Made by a program: the position numbers and the translations under genes
Source of the DNA: Ecdyonurus torrentis
Taxonomy: Eukaryota; Arthropoda; Insecta; Ephemeroptera; Heptageniidae
Length of the DNA stretch: 64,000 nucleotides
Direction of reading: 5' to 3'
Assembly (NCBI GenBank): GCA_949318235.1
Contig: OX439128.1
Span: forward strand, 55,107,260-55,171,259
Part shown: positions 28,242 to 43,092 of the stretch, in pieces
Numbering within the stretch: position 1 is the stretch's first letter
Layout of the letters: the number at the start of each line of letters is the position of its first letter
The notes under the pieces: model-generated
Databases searched by the model: none
Told to the model about the DNA's origin: nothing
What the model saw: only the letters and a program-made list of their open reading frames with translations

Positions 28242-29600
28242 CGCTGTGGACAGATATATAGCAAGAGGTCTGCTATACCTGATAAGAGCATTAATTACAC
28301 ATACTTCTGATTAGGTTTCACAAAATTGATGCCCTGTTTCAGAAAGTCGGTGTTGATTTATTAGGAACTGCTATCTTCGATTACCGATACTTTTTTTTGA
28401 TTTGCCGCAAGTTAGGGTTAAAACGCAAAATACTCTCCGATTATTTCTAACACGTGCTAGGAATAAATGCGCAAAGTTTCCAGTAAGCGTTTCCGCAGCT
28501 CCGGCGCGCGTAAAAAATGTACAAACGGGACACATGCGCAGAACGAGAGTGAGGTGAGAAACTCGTTTCTGCGCAGGTAGCTATTAAAAAGTAGATTTGT
28601 GAACACTCTCGATCCCTCTCGCTAATTTTGCGAATAACTAATCTGCGTTTTTTTTATGAAAAAAGAAGTCACATAGAAGACGCTCGAAAAATTTAAATTG
28701 CTTCTTCTGTCTAATTACTGTGTTATCTCGTGTGGTTGCGCAGTCCGTCACTCACTGTGCTCATGTCACTTGCAACCGGCGCCCCTCTTCTTCAGCTGTC
28801 ACTTCTCGGCTCTTATCAACTGACTCTCCCTCTCTCGTCAAAAACACATATGTAACGTATTTAACACACGCAATAACTTGATAAGAAGTTTACATTGTAA
28901 GGGTGATTTGAGCAATGAAAGATTATATTATATTGAACAGTACTCCCATATTTATTCTGTATTGATACAAAGGTGCAGTGTTAGTGTATCAAGCACGACG
29001 ACCACTTAAACTGCTTGGAGCGTTACTTCATAGCACACTTAACTACATCATTTTTGTATACGCAACATAAAACATTATTAAAAATTCTAAGCAGTTCTTT
29101 TATCGCGGTATTTTCAAAATATAAAAAATACATTAAAAAATGCAAGTTTTTATTTATATGACCTCTAGGGCGGGTTACAAAGTAAAGAAAGGCGTATGGA
29201 CAAAGTTAATTTGTTTTTAGCAACCTATCATTTATTTTACACTGTTAAGATCAGATAATTTAAAACAAGACAAATACACGTGATATAAAAGTACATAAGC
29301 ATTAAATAATAAAAGTAAATAATCACATGATAGTGATAACCTTTGTTAATTAAAATTAATGGAAACATTTAAAGTTTATCAATTTGGTAGACACGTTTAT
29401 TTCTTTCTTTTAATCCAAATAAAACTCAAACAAGAATAACTGACTCAGCAAAATTAATTTATTGAAATTTTAACACCGCTCTCGTATTAAATGCAAATAA
29501 ATAACGTATATACATAAAAAGTTGACATTTTACTTACAATTTATTGGGCTTTAATTGATAAAAATTAATAAAACGTTATCCGAACTGAACTTTGTAGCAG

Positions 29601-31725
29601 TTTATGCCGTCTTACGATCGGTTATTTGGCAATAAAATGATCAGTAAAATTATGCCAAAATCATCCGGTAAGTGCATAAAAATAAATAATTTACAGAATA
29701 ATATTTATGTAATAATAAAATAATACACTTTTTTTACGTTAAACCCGTAAAAACAATTAGAAAATTGCCATATAATATTATTTAAAAGTAAACTTTTACA
29801 TTTATTTGCCAAAATTATACTTAATTAAAATTGGTAAGCAAAATTTAAATAAAAAAATAAAATATCGACTTGCTTTAGTTTCATATTTACTTGCATAATT
29901 AACATTGAAATTAATGTTTTTATATTGAAATGCAATAGTAATGAAAATTGATTGCAAAATATTAAATAATATTGCCAAATATTATGCAAATATTGAAGAA
30001 ATATGCCCCTAGTTTCGCGATATTGTGTATATAAACACAATAAAACAAGTGGAGAATTGTTCTCTCTTCTTCTCTCACTGCAGCTGAGGCAGGCGAGATA
30101 TTTTGTACCGCGTGGGGTGCGTGAGATTTGTCTCTCTCATGCTGCTTGCTTACTAGCCGCGCGCGCTCACCAGCGAGAGGCTTACCGGCAGATTACCGGC
30201 AAATCAACTATTTGTTTTATGATAAATAAAACTAATTTTACGATTAAAAAACCTATCAAAATGTATAAAAATTTATAAGATTTTACTTTTAATTTGATTT
30301 GATTAATTTAATTAAAAAAATTAATTAATATGGTGCCAAACATAATTAATAAACATGTGGATTATATTAAAATAGATGTGTTTTATAAATCAAGTTAACC
30401 TTTAAAAAACCAATAGCTTTTAACAATTTAAGTGTAAATTTACAATTAAAATTTTAGAATTAAATAAATAAAATGGATTACCATTACGTGAATACGCAAT
30501 GGTCCCATGGTGCGCGCCATCTGAAGCATGGTGCCACCTGCCTACTCGTTGAGTGACATCGGAAGCATGTCGCCCAATTCCCCACTCGTAGGGGGCCATC
30601 TGTAGCAGTTCAGGGATTCTGCTCATGATTAGGTTTAAAATAAGAATAATTAGTTAAATTAATGATATGCAAATGATATAAATTAATGGCTAGCTAATTT
30701 GCATACATAAGAAAAAATAGGATATTGAAACTCTTAGGTAAACTATGAATAATATTTTAGGTAGAGCAATTATAGAGCTATTAAATTATTAATAAGACTT
30801 ATATGCTATTGTTTAGGTAACTTAAATAAAGTGAAAATAAAACACAAAGGATTATGGATCCATCTTTAAGATTATTAATACCACATTGAATTATTGTATG
30901 AATTTACTCTTTATAAAGAGACAGGTAAAAATTATTATATTTATATATTATTATTATAATATATCAATACCACATTGCCAATATTATATATTAAATATTT
31001 ATTATACTTAAGCCAAACACTGATCACTTATCACAATTTTTCATGTGATAAAAATATGCACAGATTCTAATTATATGCATAATATAATTTTAAATTAATT
31101 TGCATATAAAAGATGCATTGCACAGATTCTAATTTATTATGCATTTATGCATAAAATTACTTTAATTAGATAAAAAAATCACATGATTAATTATAAACAA
31201 TCACAATAAAGTGATTAACACACGGACTAATCGCGACAAGAGAGATTCGTAGTCTTGCTCTCCAAGTCCCATACTGAGATCATGAGGGTTCCTTCCCTCG
31301 GTATTTATACTAACTTGTGGCGTGGGGACGCCAAAGTTACATTGACCCTGTGACGTATTGCAAGGGAATATACATTTGCACTTCACCCTGTGAGGGTGCC
31401 TCCCATCCTTCCCATCCATCCAAACACGTGTCTTTTTGAAGGCGTCAGTGTTCCTATAAATTATATTAAATATCATAGAAGAAGGAAAATAGTATTTAAA
31501 TATAGCTGACACTACTGTTTAATATGTGTATTAATATTTATAGTGATAATAACACGTGTAAGATTTTCTCTCAAAATTAGTATACAAAAAACTCATGACT
31601 TCATCATAAAACATAAAACAGAGTATTTCATTCACTAGTGCAACTTTTATTATAATAACATAAAATACAAGGAAATAAAACTAAAATTATATATAAGAAT
31701 ATTCGATGACATTTCTGACTGCCTT
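29601..31725 (+). repeat. R repeat, unit R4
   Basis: Corresponds to R1. It has the TATATAAA box at 30028 with adjacent AATAAA and the same CT-rich and GCGCGCGC landmarks. A short deletion near 31400 removes part of the segment present in R1. Confidence 0.8.
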
Positions 31726-33797
31726 AGATGCCCCCAAATAAGGACATAGTTGTTATTTGACAATCATGAACTTATTTATATATAAAAAAATTTCATCGAA
31801 AACATTTTTATGTAAGAAAGTATTAAAATTTTATTTTAAAATATCGTATACTATTGATGTTTTTTTTTATAAATAAAATTGAAAGTGCATGCGCATTACA
31901 AATAAAATTATTGCATAGCTTATTTTGCATTTAAAAAAAAATAAATATATTGAAATAATAAAGCAATATTCTATATTAAGATTGGCTTAAGATTTATGGC
32001 ATGTGGGTTTTGATAGTTCTAGGAAAAAATATTAAACTATGTAAGAATTGTGTAATTAAAAACTTAATATTGAAATTGTTGGATCCAACCATGGGAGATT
32101 TAACTTGCGGCATTTGCCTTTACGTTGAAAGGAAACCCTGGAAAATTTACAACACAAGTGACATCAAAACTTATTAAAATAAATACTGAATTGCGGATTT
32201 AAACGCAATATTTGAATAATAAAAAACTTTAAAAAAAATTTTAAGAAAAACTTGTTTTAATTCAAAATATTGAAATTTAAAGTATTTATTTACTTTTAAA
32301 TGTACTAAATGAATAATTGGAATTCAAATTATTTAAGACAAAGAAAAAAATGAAACTTTGTATTTTAATGTTAATTGAGCAATTTAACTTTAATTTTTTT
32401 TACTGCTTATTTTACTCTATAGTATATAGCAAAAATTAAAAGTGTAAAAATTGTACAATAACTTTGATTTTACTTTATTTTAGGCAAAAATTTTACTAAA
32501 ATGTACTGTACAAATACGTATAGTTAAAAATTGCACCGATTAAACATGAAAATTGCAATTATTGCATTTCATAAAAATGATCAAAAAATAACAAAAATTG
32601 ATACATTTTAAACATAATGTAATATAATATGTTAATATTAAATTAATTCAATCACAGACAAAAAAGTCCTTGAGGTTTCTATGATTGAGAGTAATCATTA
32701 TTTTACCTTTTTGCGTCGCTTTTATTGCACTAGCGATCGCAATAATGCACTTTATTGCCCATATTCTAAGATTTTAATCTTACGTGAAATTGGGAATTTT
32801 GTAAGGGAATTCACTTTTTTTTAACTCTTTTTGTGATTTCAAAATAGGGTGACACTTTCACTTTCACTAAATGGCATATTGGCTTATTGGGGTATGGTAA
32901 TATATGTGGTATTATTATAATTATGAATGATAATTGCACCAAATAATATTATACTTATACTGTGGCTTCTGTTTACTTGTATTTTTTTTATACGAAAATA
33001 ATGCATTGATAACAAGATTTAAATTATTTAAGAAATAATTTGCCCCTACCCGGTGGAAAATAAGCAATTTGTAAACAAATTGAATATTATTTTTGGGTAA
33101 ATAAATGCAAGTTATGATAATGAAATATTATTGCCATAGAGCGTAATATGTTATATTAAACATTAAAATTCAAACTTTGAGTAAATTTATGCTATCTTTG
33201 GCGTATTTTTGCTCAATATATTGAAACCTTAAAATGCTTTTATATGATACTGTATATTGTAAAACAATGAGCACTAAGCAAAGTCATAATAAAAATTGCA
33301 AGAAGTCATTGCAGAGAAATTTGCAATGAGAATATTGCATAAAACTGCATGAATTGATGCATATTAATTAAAGGGCAATAGGCAATTTGATTAATTTTAC
33401 AAATTAATTGTAATTTGATTATTGTGCCATTCTGAAAATGTGCTTGTTGCATTTATTTGATAAGATAATGCGTAATTGCAATACATGGTATTGTGTAATA
33501 TAGTGGGTAAGACCACAAAGCAGAGGAAAGCTGCATATTATAACGCATAAATTGTAAGTTGGTACCAACATTTTGTAATGTAAAAAAATGTAACGTAATT
33601 ATAATAGGCACAATTTTTACTAAAATATATTTTAAATATAGTAAAATTGCGTAAAGTAACAAGATTCTGTTGCCTTTATTGCTTTATTGCCTTACCGGGA
33701 TGATTAGTATCATTATAAAGTTATGTCGTGGGACATAAAAGAGATCAGCTGTCTTTTGACAGTAAAGTGCCGTTAGCCTGTATTGCCGCTGCGATAA
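31726..33797 (+). repeat. S spacer, unit S2
   Basis: Corresponds to S1 with scattered substitutions and indels. No protein-coding frame or structured RNA was recognised. Confidence 0.7.
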
Positions 33798-35938
33798 TTT
33801 ATGCCGCTTTACGATCGTAAGCAAAAACGGTTATTTAGCAATAAAATGATCAGTAACATTATGCCAAAATCATCCGGTAAGTGCATAAAAACAAATAATT
33901 TACTGAATAATATTTATGTATTAATAAAATAATACACTTTTTTTACGTGAAACCCTTAGCAACAATAAGAAAATTGCCATAAAATATTATTTATAAGTAA
34001 ACTTTTACTTTTATTTGCCAAAATTTTACTTAAAAAAATTTGTTAAGCAAAATTCTCATAAAATAATAAAATATTAACTTGCTTGAGTTTCATATTTACT
34101 TGCATACTTAACATTGAAATTAATGTTTTTATATTAAACTGCAATAGTAATGAAAATTGATTGCAAAATATTAAATAATATTGCCAAATATTATGCAAAT
34201 ATTTAAGAAATATGGCCCTGGTTTCGCGATATTGTGTATATAAACACAATAAAACAAGTGGAGAATTTTTCTCTCTTCTTCTCTCACTGCAGCTGAAGAA
34301 GGCGAGATATTTTGTACCGCGTAGGGTGCGTGAGAGTTGTCTCTCTCATGCTGCTTGCTTACTAGCCGCGCGCGCTTACCAGCGAGAGGCTTACCGGCAG
34401 ATTACCGGCAAATCAACTATTTGTTTTATGATAAATTAAACTAATTTTACTATTAAAAACACCCATCAAAATTCATAAAATTTATAAGATGATTTTACTT
34501 TTAATTTGATTTGATTAATTTAATTAAAATTAATTATTTAATATGGTGCCAAACATAATTAATAAACATGTGGATCATAGTAAAATATATGTGTTTTATA
34601 AATCAAGTTAACTTTTAAAAAACCAATAGCTTTTAACAATTTAGGTGTAAATTAACAATTAAAATTTTAGAATTAAATAATTAAAATGGATTACCATTAC
34701 GTGAAAACGCAATGGTCCCGTGGTGCGCGCCATATGAAGCATGGTGCCACTGCCTACTCGTTGAGTGACATCGGAAGCATGTCGCCCAATTGCCCACTCG
34801 TTGGGGGCCATCTGTAGCAGTTCAGGGATTATGCTCATGATTAGGTTTAAAATAAGAATATTTAGTATAATATAATGATATGCAAATGATATAAAATAAT
34901 GGCTAGCTAATTTGCATACATAAGAAAAAATAGGATATTGAAACTCTTAGATAAACTATGAATAATATTTTAGGTAAAGCAATTATAGAGCTATTAGATT
35001 ATTAATTAGACTTATATGTTATTAGTTAGGTAACTTAAATAAAGTGAAAATAAAACACAAAGGATTATGGATCCATCTTTTAGATTATTATTACCACATT
35101 GAATTATTATATGAATTTACTCTTTATAAAGAGACAAGTAAAAGTTATTATATTTATATATTATTATTATTATTTTATATCAATACCACATTGCCAATAT
35201 TATATATAAATTATTTACAATACTTTTGCCAAACACAGATCACTTATCACAATTTTAATGCACAGATTCTAATTATATGCATAATATAATTATGCATTAA
35301 TTTGCATATAAAAGATGCATTACACAGAATCTAATTTATTATGCATTTATGCATAATATTACTTTAATTAGATAAAATAATCACATGATTAAATATAAAC
35401 AATCACAATAAAGTGATTAACACACCGACTACTCGCGACAAGACAGATTCGTACTCTTGTTGTCCAAGTCCCATACTGAGATCCTGAGGGTTCCTTCCCT
35501 CGGTATTTATACTAACTTGTGGCTAGGGGACGCCAAAGGTACATTGACCCTGTGACGTATTACAAGGAAATATACATTTGCCCACCACTCTGTGAGGGTG
35601 CCTCTCAACACTGCCATCCTTCCCATCCATCAAAACGCGTGTCTTTTTGCAGGCTTCAGTGTTCTTATAAATAATATTAAATATCATAGAACAAGGAAAA
35701 TAATATTAAAATCTAGCTGACACTACTGTTTTATATATGTATTAATATTTATAGTGATAATAACACGTGTAAGATTTTCTGTCAAAATTAGTATACAGAA
35801 AACTCATGACATCATCATAAAACATAAAACAGAGTATCTTATTCACTAGTGCAACTTATATTATAATAACATAAAATATAAGTAAATAAAATTAAAATTA
35901 TATATAATAATATTCGATGACATTTCTGACTGCCTTAA
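33798..35938 (+). repeat. R repeat, unit R5
   Basis: Corresponds to R2. The TATA box is at 34237. It ends CTGACTGCCTTAA before the linker. Confidence 0.8.
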
Positions 35939-36769
35939 CTTTAAACTTGCATTGCTGGGCGGTTGGCAGAAATAAAAAACTGTATTTTTAAAACTTTTAA
36001 CTTGGTAAGTGTAAGAAAAACATTTTTCCTATAATATAATTTTTCAACGTAGATATGTGAATATTTATCTATTCAATCTGTAGTACCTGTAATAAGAGTA
36101 AAAAAAATTAGAACACTTTCTCCCCGCATCTATGAATCACTGCAAATGTTTTTTTAAAAGCAAAAAGTATAATAAGCAGCATGCGTCTTTGTTTGCTAGA
36201 AACTTAGCGAAGTGGAAGAAGAAACATACTTACTAAAAAAGGTGTATTTTTTCTCCCTATATGACCTCATGTGAGTGTCATATACGTCAGAGACTCTAAT
36301 TTTTATATTTTTTTTCCACATAAATAAACAGCAGACTTCTAATTAAGAGAAACTTAATTACGTTATAATACTAAAAAATATATTTTTAATTTAAAATTGT
36401 TCCGTTAATAAATTAATTTCTGTTATGTTTTCTTTATTTAATATTGTTTTATAACTTCAAATTTATAAAACACAATTATCTCAAACAAGCTACACAAGCA
36501 AGCCGTGGCACAAAAACAAATTGACATTATTATTAGAACCAGGAAAGCATTCTTTTACGCGCAGAATTTATGTACAAGTATAGGTGGCTAAATGTTTTGA
36601 AAACGACTATGCTTGTATTTGACAAAAATATTTATTGTTATTGGAAGTTAATAATTTTCTATTGAAGTTATTTTTAATAAGAAAACTACCCCTAGAACTT
36701 ATGCAGACACTTAACTGTAAATACACCGCTTTGCTAAGCATTTATTTATGGTTTGTATGAAGTTAGCGG
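35939..36769. other. Linker of copy II, no gene seen
   Basis: Matches 11400-12220. AT-rich and without a supported feature. Confidence 0.5.
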
Positions 36770-37562
36770 TTTTATATTTTTGACTTAATAGCATAAAGTA
36801 TACTTTGCAGTGGCTATAATAACAACATAATAATTACATGTATTTTGTCAAACTTCGCAAATTGGAAGTTTGAAGTAAAATTACATAGAAATTGTATTTT
36901 ATCATTTTGCATGCTACGTAAATGTACTGGACTTCATTTATTAACCCAATAATTAATTAAAGTTTGGTATTATAATGAACGGATTTGCGTATGTAGATTG
37001 TGATTAATATATCATGTAGTGTTTACGACTGAGATAGTATTTTATTATAGTTTGCAGGTAAAGTTTTTATACGTTTATTTTTTGTAATTCAATTTCATTT
37101 AGTATTAAATATTAATGGTTTTAGGTTTTGGGCAGAAAATATATTATTTTATATATGTTGATTATTGTACTTGACATTTGTTTAGTAGGGAAATACATTG
37201 TTAATTTTGTTGTTTGCATACTTCTCATTTTTGTCATTGTTCAATATTGCAGTAGTTGAGGAGAAAAGTAAGTATTCCTACCATCGCTAAGCTGATGGTG
37301 CGCTTGCGCGAAGGAACTTTCTCCCCTATTCAGGGAAAAAACGAGGTTGGATCACAACGAAAACTACGCTGAATTTTCACTCTCCCAGCCACCGGCAATG
37401 GTAGCTTGTCTTTTGACTAGAGAGTAGCCTTTCCCATAATGGTAGCCGGCTTGCTGACACCTTAGTCTTCCGTATCGGCAGACTGTGCAATATTTGCATA
37501 GGCAGTTGGTTGTATGAGCAAACTACGTCACTGCGTACGTTACGACCGTCTTTCTGTAGTAT
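36770..37562 (+). repeat. 5' LTR of copy II
   Basis: About 0.79 kb, ending TTTCTGTAGTAT. Its end is defined by loss of match with the 3' LTR just past this motif. It is the uninterrupted reference against which the two insertions in copy I are recognised. Confidence 0.75.
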
Positions 37563-37855
37563 CACAGCATACTCACGTGCAAACTGAAGGTACTTGATTG
37601 TATAACTTATGTGATGACGTAATTGGTGATATATGTGGTATAAAACCTACCTATTGTAAATTAAAACAATAATAAAGGCAAGGAAAATAGGATTTTAAGT
37701 CGTAAATGAAGACAATAATTTTGATTTTATGAACAAACCTAATACCTGGTCCTGTAGATGCTATATAGGCAGGTCATTGAGTGAATAAGAAGAAATTAGA
37801 ACACTATATATAGACACCAGCCAGCTAGATTTGATCATATCCTTCGATATAGTGT

Positions 37856-37933
37856 CAACCTAATTTACATGGAGGCTCTCGGCCTAATTTACATGTGGGC
37901 TCTCAACCTAATTTACATGGGGGCTCTCAGCCA
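37856..37933 (+). repeat. Three short tandem repeats in leader, copy II
   Basis: The same three units as at 15131-15208, containing CCTAATTTACATG and GGCTCT. Confidence 0.8.
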
Positions 37934-38321
37934 GTAGTTAATTGCATAATGTCTTATAATATTATCATATTATCACATATACACACAGTACGTTTCCACG
38001 TGGTGCTGTGCCAGTAAATCGCATAGAGAGAAAAATAAGCTTCTTAAAGCTGCGGTAATACTCGCCATTACATTTCGTATTACTATATAGTATATTTCTA
38101 CATTTAATCTATATTTAATCTACATTTTTCTACAGTATCTTTTACATTTTTTTTAGTTACTTGTACATTTTCTACAGTAATTTTTACATTATATAATAAA
38201 AATAACTTAGTAAAAAAATAAACTGCAACTCTTTCTCTCAGTCTCTCTCTCCGTTGTCGTACGAGTCACGTAATACGCACGTGGATTAAGTAAACTGCTT
38301 TGCTAATTTTGCAATTATAAG

Positions 38322-40414
38322 ATGGTTCTTACACGGGGTGGCAGATAAGGCAGGCTGGGGGGTACTCCTGGACCAAACCAGCTTCCTCCGCCGGCGACTT
38401 CAGTGACTACAACCAGTGTAGCGAGCTTGGCTCCGACAAGCGTAGCATGCGTAGCTACGTCCAGTGTGTCTGGCGTAACAGTTAGTGTGCACACTTCACC
38501 TCCCAGGACGGGAGTGTGGAATATTTTGACTTCAGGCCAGAGTTTGGCTAACACTACGTGTAGTGTTTGTATTAAAGCTGATAATATACAATTCAATGTA
38601 TGCACTCTCTCACCTAGCTCAGAAGCAGCTGCATCGGCGTATAATCAGCAACAAGCAGCGGATTTCTGGGGTGATGAGCAAGTAGTTAGTAGGCAAGCAT
38701 CTGAGTTCGTGCCTTTGGATAATTCGTCAGAGCTACAGCGCCAGGCCCAGGGAAATAATATTATGGCTTTGTTAAGCACAGATCCTGTGCGACAGTTTAA
38801 TTCATTTAGTGAATTATTGCTCATTCAATATCAGATGTTGAGGTTATTGCACCCAGCCGGTAATGCAGCATCGTGTCCTCTCCCGCCTGTTACTATGTCT
38901 CAAACAGCATCTCATTTATGCGTGCCTATAAGCAATATTTATCTGAGATTAGCAACTACTGTACTTTCTCAGAGCGTCACTACGCCAATTGCAACCACGC
39001 GTGCGGCTCCAGTGCAGATGCAGCCGTCATTTCCGTCGTACCACAGCCTCCCTGGGGCATGCTCATACAGACCTAATGGTTTTTACTTTCTACCGCAGAC
39101 CGCTACATCGGCAGGGTCTCTTATAGATCAAAATGCGGCAACAACCCACTGTGGCACTACCCGTCGCTAGTGTGCCGACGACAATTGCATCACCGGAAGT
39201 GTTGCCCCAGGTCGCTTTGCCGCGAGTTACACTGCAACAAGCCACTAGTGCAACTTCGCCGCCACCTAATATTAATAGCTTAATTAATATTCCATTCGTC
39301 CAGCCTCATCAGAGCGCTGGCTTCACACCGCTCACAGCTGCACAACAAGTGGTGGGCATGACCCCCGTTGTGCAGCCGCAAGTACAACGTCCTCAAGGAC
39401 TGCAGCAACCTGCTGGTCTGCAGCATACCCCGGGTTTGGTGTTTGTTTCCACCACGAGTCAGGGGTCATTTGGCGTGCCGCAGGAATTTATACCTCAGCT
39501 TGCAACCGCACCCTCGTTCATGTCGCCAATTGTACCATGCAGCCATTCATTCCGCAGTACCAGCTATCGTTCCCACCTACAGCTACTCAACCGCCTGCAC
39601 TTCCGATGCCACGTTTCACGGGTAGATTTAACGTGCGTTCACAATCTGATTTTTTTGTAGAATTTGAGCGCTATGCGAAGTCTAAAGGACGCACTCTATA
39701 GAGCATGCTTGCCAGCCACATGAACATGGTGCTTGAGGGCGAAGCAGCTCGATGGTGGTCACTTCAGAATTGTATTCAGTCGTGGCAAGAGTTCACAGAT
39801 GCTTTCTTAGCCGAGTTTGCATCATTTACTTATCGCCAACGTCTCTCGCGCGATTTATCTGCACGCACGCAGCATCCAGAAGAGCCACTTTTGTCTTTCG
39901 TGCATACAATCTCAGAGTATTATAGACGTTTGGCTGGTAACTTTACAGAGGAAGAAAAATTCGCCACGGTATTGATGCAGATGCACCCCGTCTACATGCA
40001 GTATAAGTTTGGCAGAGAATTTACTTCTCTTCGCGAGCTTTCTGAAGAAGCTCTCCGTATACAAGATGCAGTATTGCAGTCCCGCATGTACGTGCGGCTG
40101 CCATCAGCGTCTCATTTCATTGAACCATCGTTAGCCTATGCGGACAGCTCAGCGCAGTCATGCTCTAGTGTGAAAAGTGCGGAAACTACACCCACTCGCC
40201 CTACAGGTTCTTCAGCGCTGGCTGCAGCATAAGTTAGTCCATCTGCGCTGGACCTACTCAGGTCTCGATGGGAAATGCGTGCACCACCACCTAGCCATAA
40301 TAATCGTCCACTGAGGGGTAGGCGCGATGCTCGCGATGCTCGAGGTAACCTCGTGACCCCGCTGAGCAGGTGTGTTTAAGGTGCAAAAAGTCTAGTCAAA
40401 TTGCTCTTGATTGT
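38322..40414 (+). pseudogene. gag polyprotein remnant, copy II
   Basis: Start ATG 38322 with TAA as codon 9 (38346-38348). Open frame 38349-39170, continuation in another frame 39133-39660, and the Retrotrans_gag-like segment EGEAARWWSLQ at 39705-40232 after an in-frame TAG. Zinc-knuckle-like CLRCKKSSQIALDC at 40373-40414 with Gln for His. The sequence is almost identical to copy I, with only isolated substitutions such as 38527 T for C, and carries the same breaks. Confidence 0.8.
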
Positions 40415-41004
40415 ACCCAGTCCAGCGCGCTATTCATTTCAAAACCAAGTATATTACCTCGCAGCACTCAAGCAGGGTAGCGAGGGGAAAACTTTGCAAA
40501 AATGTCGCAATGTAGAGGCGGCTTTATTTTACGTTAAAGCTATGGAAGAAAGCGTATAGCAGCAGCTAATTGAATAAGGCGTAGAAAGAATAACATACGC
40601 TATCGTAGAAATAAACTTTTACGTCGCCTCCAAGAGTCAGGCATAAACATAGAGAAAAACCCTGAAATTAAAAGTTTGGTGAGCAGTAAATCTTCGATAC
40701 CTAGCAGTGTACACGTCCGTACAAATCATTGGAAGGACGTAGTAGCAGAGCTACACAATCTAGAGCTAGATACTCCTGCTCACGTAGTCCGTCAGACTTC
40801 TGCAGACGCTAAAGCTATTACACGGCAGAGTAAGCTGGAGGTTAAAGTTAGGGATGACGAACCGCTTATTATACTGCAACCTCTAGTTAAACCTTAGTTA
40901 TCTTTTTTTAATTGTTGCAACAATTAAAATAACAACTTAACTACGGTTTAACTAGTTAGTTAGCGTCGCAGCTTACGGGGGTTAAACTGCTAGGTAAGGA
41001 AAGA

Positions 41005-41247
41005 TTGGGTCTGCTTGACACAGGTAGCAGCCATTCGTTCATTAGAGCTGACGTGGCAGAGGAACTTAGAACTAAGAAGCTCAAGTTCAGGAAAGTTCAC
41101 ATTCTTCTGAACTTGGCACAAGGACAGACGTATATATCGATTGCAGTTACGGCACGCTTTACTTGGTCAGGCTATCCACGTAAGCAACGTTTCTTTGTGT
41201 TGCCAGGCCTTATAATAATGCGGTACTGTTGTGAAGAGACTTCCTGA
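41005..41247 (+). pseudogene. Retropepsin-like aspartic protease remnant, copy II
   Basis: GLLDTGSSHSFIRADVAEEL shows the DTG active-site motif. It lies between gag and reverse transcriptase as in Ty3/gypsy elements. The 80-codon frame is closed at both sides and is the same as in copy I. Confidence 0.8.
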
Positions 41248-41441
41248 GGAGTACTAAGCTCAATTTAAACATTACCGAAGGAGGGTGGACTATTGGCTAA
41301 GAGCCGCAAGAAGTCGTCCCATTTGCAAAGGCTTCATCGTTAGTCTCCTGTTGTCATGTACAGGTTAATGAGCAGTGGTTAGCTGAGATCATAAAAACTG
41401 CGCATGGCTCTGACGTATATAAACATCGTATAGAGCGAGTT

Positions 41442-42471
41442 ATGCGCTGATTCATGCTTAAAAACTTGTTCTCAGGCAAGCCTGGTAAGGTAAAAAATTA
41501 CCAGTGCGAGTTTGATATGGACCCTAACGCTAAAGCACATAAGGCTTGGTCACGTCCGACAACACTTGCTAAGATGGAAATTATTGATGACATCATAGAA
41601 AAGTACATCCAAAATGATATCGTGGAGAACTACTTTAATAACTTATGGGCCTTATGCCCTGTTATGGTTAAGAAAATGCAGCAACAAGGGCTTCCACCTT
41701 ACTGGAGACTCGTGGTGGACTACAGGCACTGTATCTAAGTGGCTACGTACGGGCCCCTTTGAGTTGCCTTGCTTAGACTACATATTTGCACCGATGGGAA
41801 AAAGTGCAATATATACCGTCATAGATCATAGTGCAGGCTACAACCAAATTAAAATAAAGCCAGAACATTGCAATATTACAGCGTTTATAACGCCGCATCG
41901 TGGTTGATTCCGATATAAGCAATTTCCCTTTAGTTTAAAGTTAATCACGTGGATATTTCAAGCACTGATGAATAAGATCTTTAACGGTACAGCCTATAAG
42001 TACGTTATTCCATTCTTAGATGACTGCAAAGTATGGGCTAAAGACGCAGAGGAGATGGCACATAACTTAGAGGAGGTTTTTAGACTCTTATCAGAAGCGG
42101 GTATGACTATCAAACCCTCTAAAGTGCAGATCTGCTGCACTAGAATTAAGGTGCTCGGGCACATCACCTCCAAGGGCTCTATCAAGCCTGACCCTGAGAA
42201 AGTGCAAACGATAGAACAGTACCCTGTGCCTAATAACAAGAAAAATATACAGCAGATGCTTTGGTTATTTGGTTTTTATCGCTCATACGTGCATAATTTC
42301 CAAATTATAGCGAAACCGCTCACTCAACTCCTGAGGCGTGATTCGGCATGGACGTGGTCCTCGCCTCAGCAAAGTGCGTTCAACGCGCTTAAAGCTGCTA
42401 TTACTTCAGCTACAGTCCTTATGCTTCCACGTATGGCCGCGAGTTTTTCATTCAGTGTGACGCGTCCATAG
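41442..42471 (+). pseudogene. Reverse transcriptase remnant, copy II
   Basis: Segments in order: NLFSGKPGKVKNYQCEF (41454), WRLVVDYR (about 41700, fingers/palm motif), a frame change, YTVIDHSAGYNQIKI (about 41815, first catalytic Asp region), ITAFITPHRG, then VIPFLDDCKVWAKD (about 42010, the second and third catalytic Asp in an FLDD box) and VLGHITSKGSIKPDPEKVQ. It would copy the RNA genome into DNA. At least two frame breaks separate the segments, but it is better preserved than copy I. Confidence 0.85.
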
Positions 42472-42887
42472 AGGGCATAGGATCTGTGCTTATGCAAAAG
42501 AGGAAGAGAGGCATGCAACCTATAGCTTTTACGAGCAGAAGGCTTACAGCCGTTGAGCGTAACTACTGCATCACAGAGCTTGAGTGCTTAAACTTGGTTA
42601 ATAGTTTAGCCAAGTTCAAACATTATATATCATACCAGCATCTAGTCGCGTTCGCAGATGGGCGTTGCGACTTATGGATATGGATCTCACTATTGAGCAT
42701 CGCAAAAGGTGCCACCATTCACGTTGCAGACGCGCTGTCGCGAGCACCCTGTGGTCCTGATCCTCAAGTGTTCAGTAGACACGAGGATGACGTGGTGCCG
42801 ATTGATGATCTACCAGGAGAGTTCAAGGACTATAACATTGTTCCTGTCTTAAGCTTGGTACACAAGTGCACTCGCTGCAATCAGTAG
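42472..42887 (+). pseudogene. RNase H remnant, copy II
   Basis: Reads PIAFTSRRLTAVERNYCITE, the conserved block after the first catalytic Asp of gypsy-type RNase H, and ends HVADALSRAPCG, the usual tether between RNase H and integrase. The part between them is shorter than normal, so a deletion is likely. A frame break separates it from the reverse transcriptase. Confidence 0.8.
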
Positions 42888-43092
42888 GGTTATCATAACA
42901 AACCCGCAGCAATGGAGTCTATGAATTTAGACTTATTATTTCCCGAAGCTGTCAACAGCCAAGATGAGGAGTTGCAGGACAGTGACGAGACGCTCATAGC
43001 AGCCACCTCCAGAAGCACAACTCCGTCACCCCCCTCTGTAAACGTGGCGGGGAATGATAACTGATATAAAGGCATATATTAGAGGGTGCTAA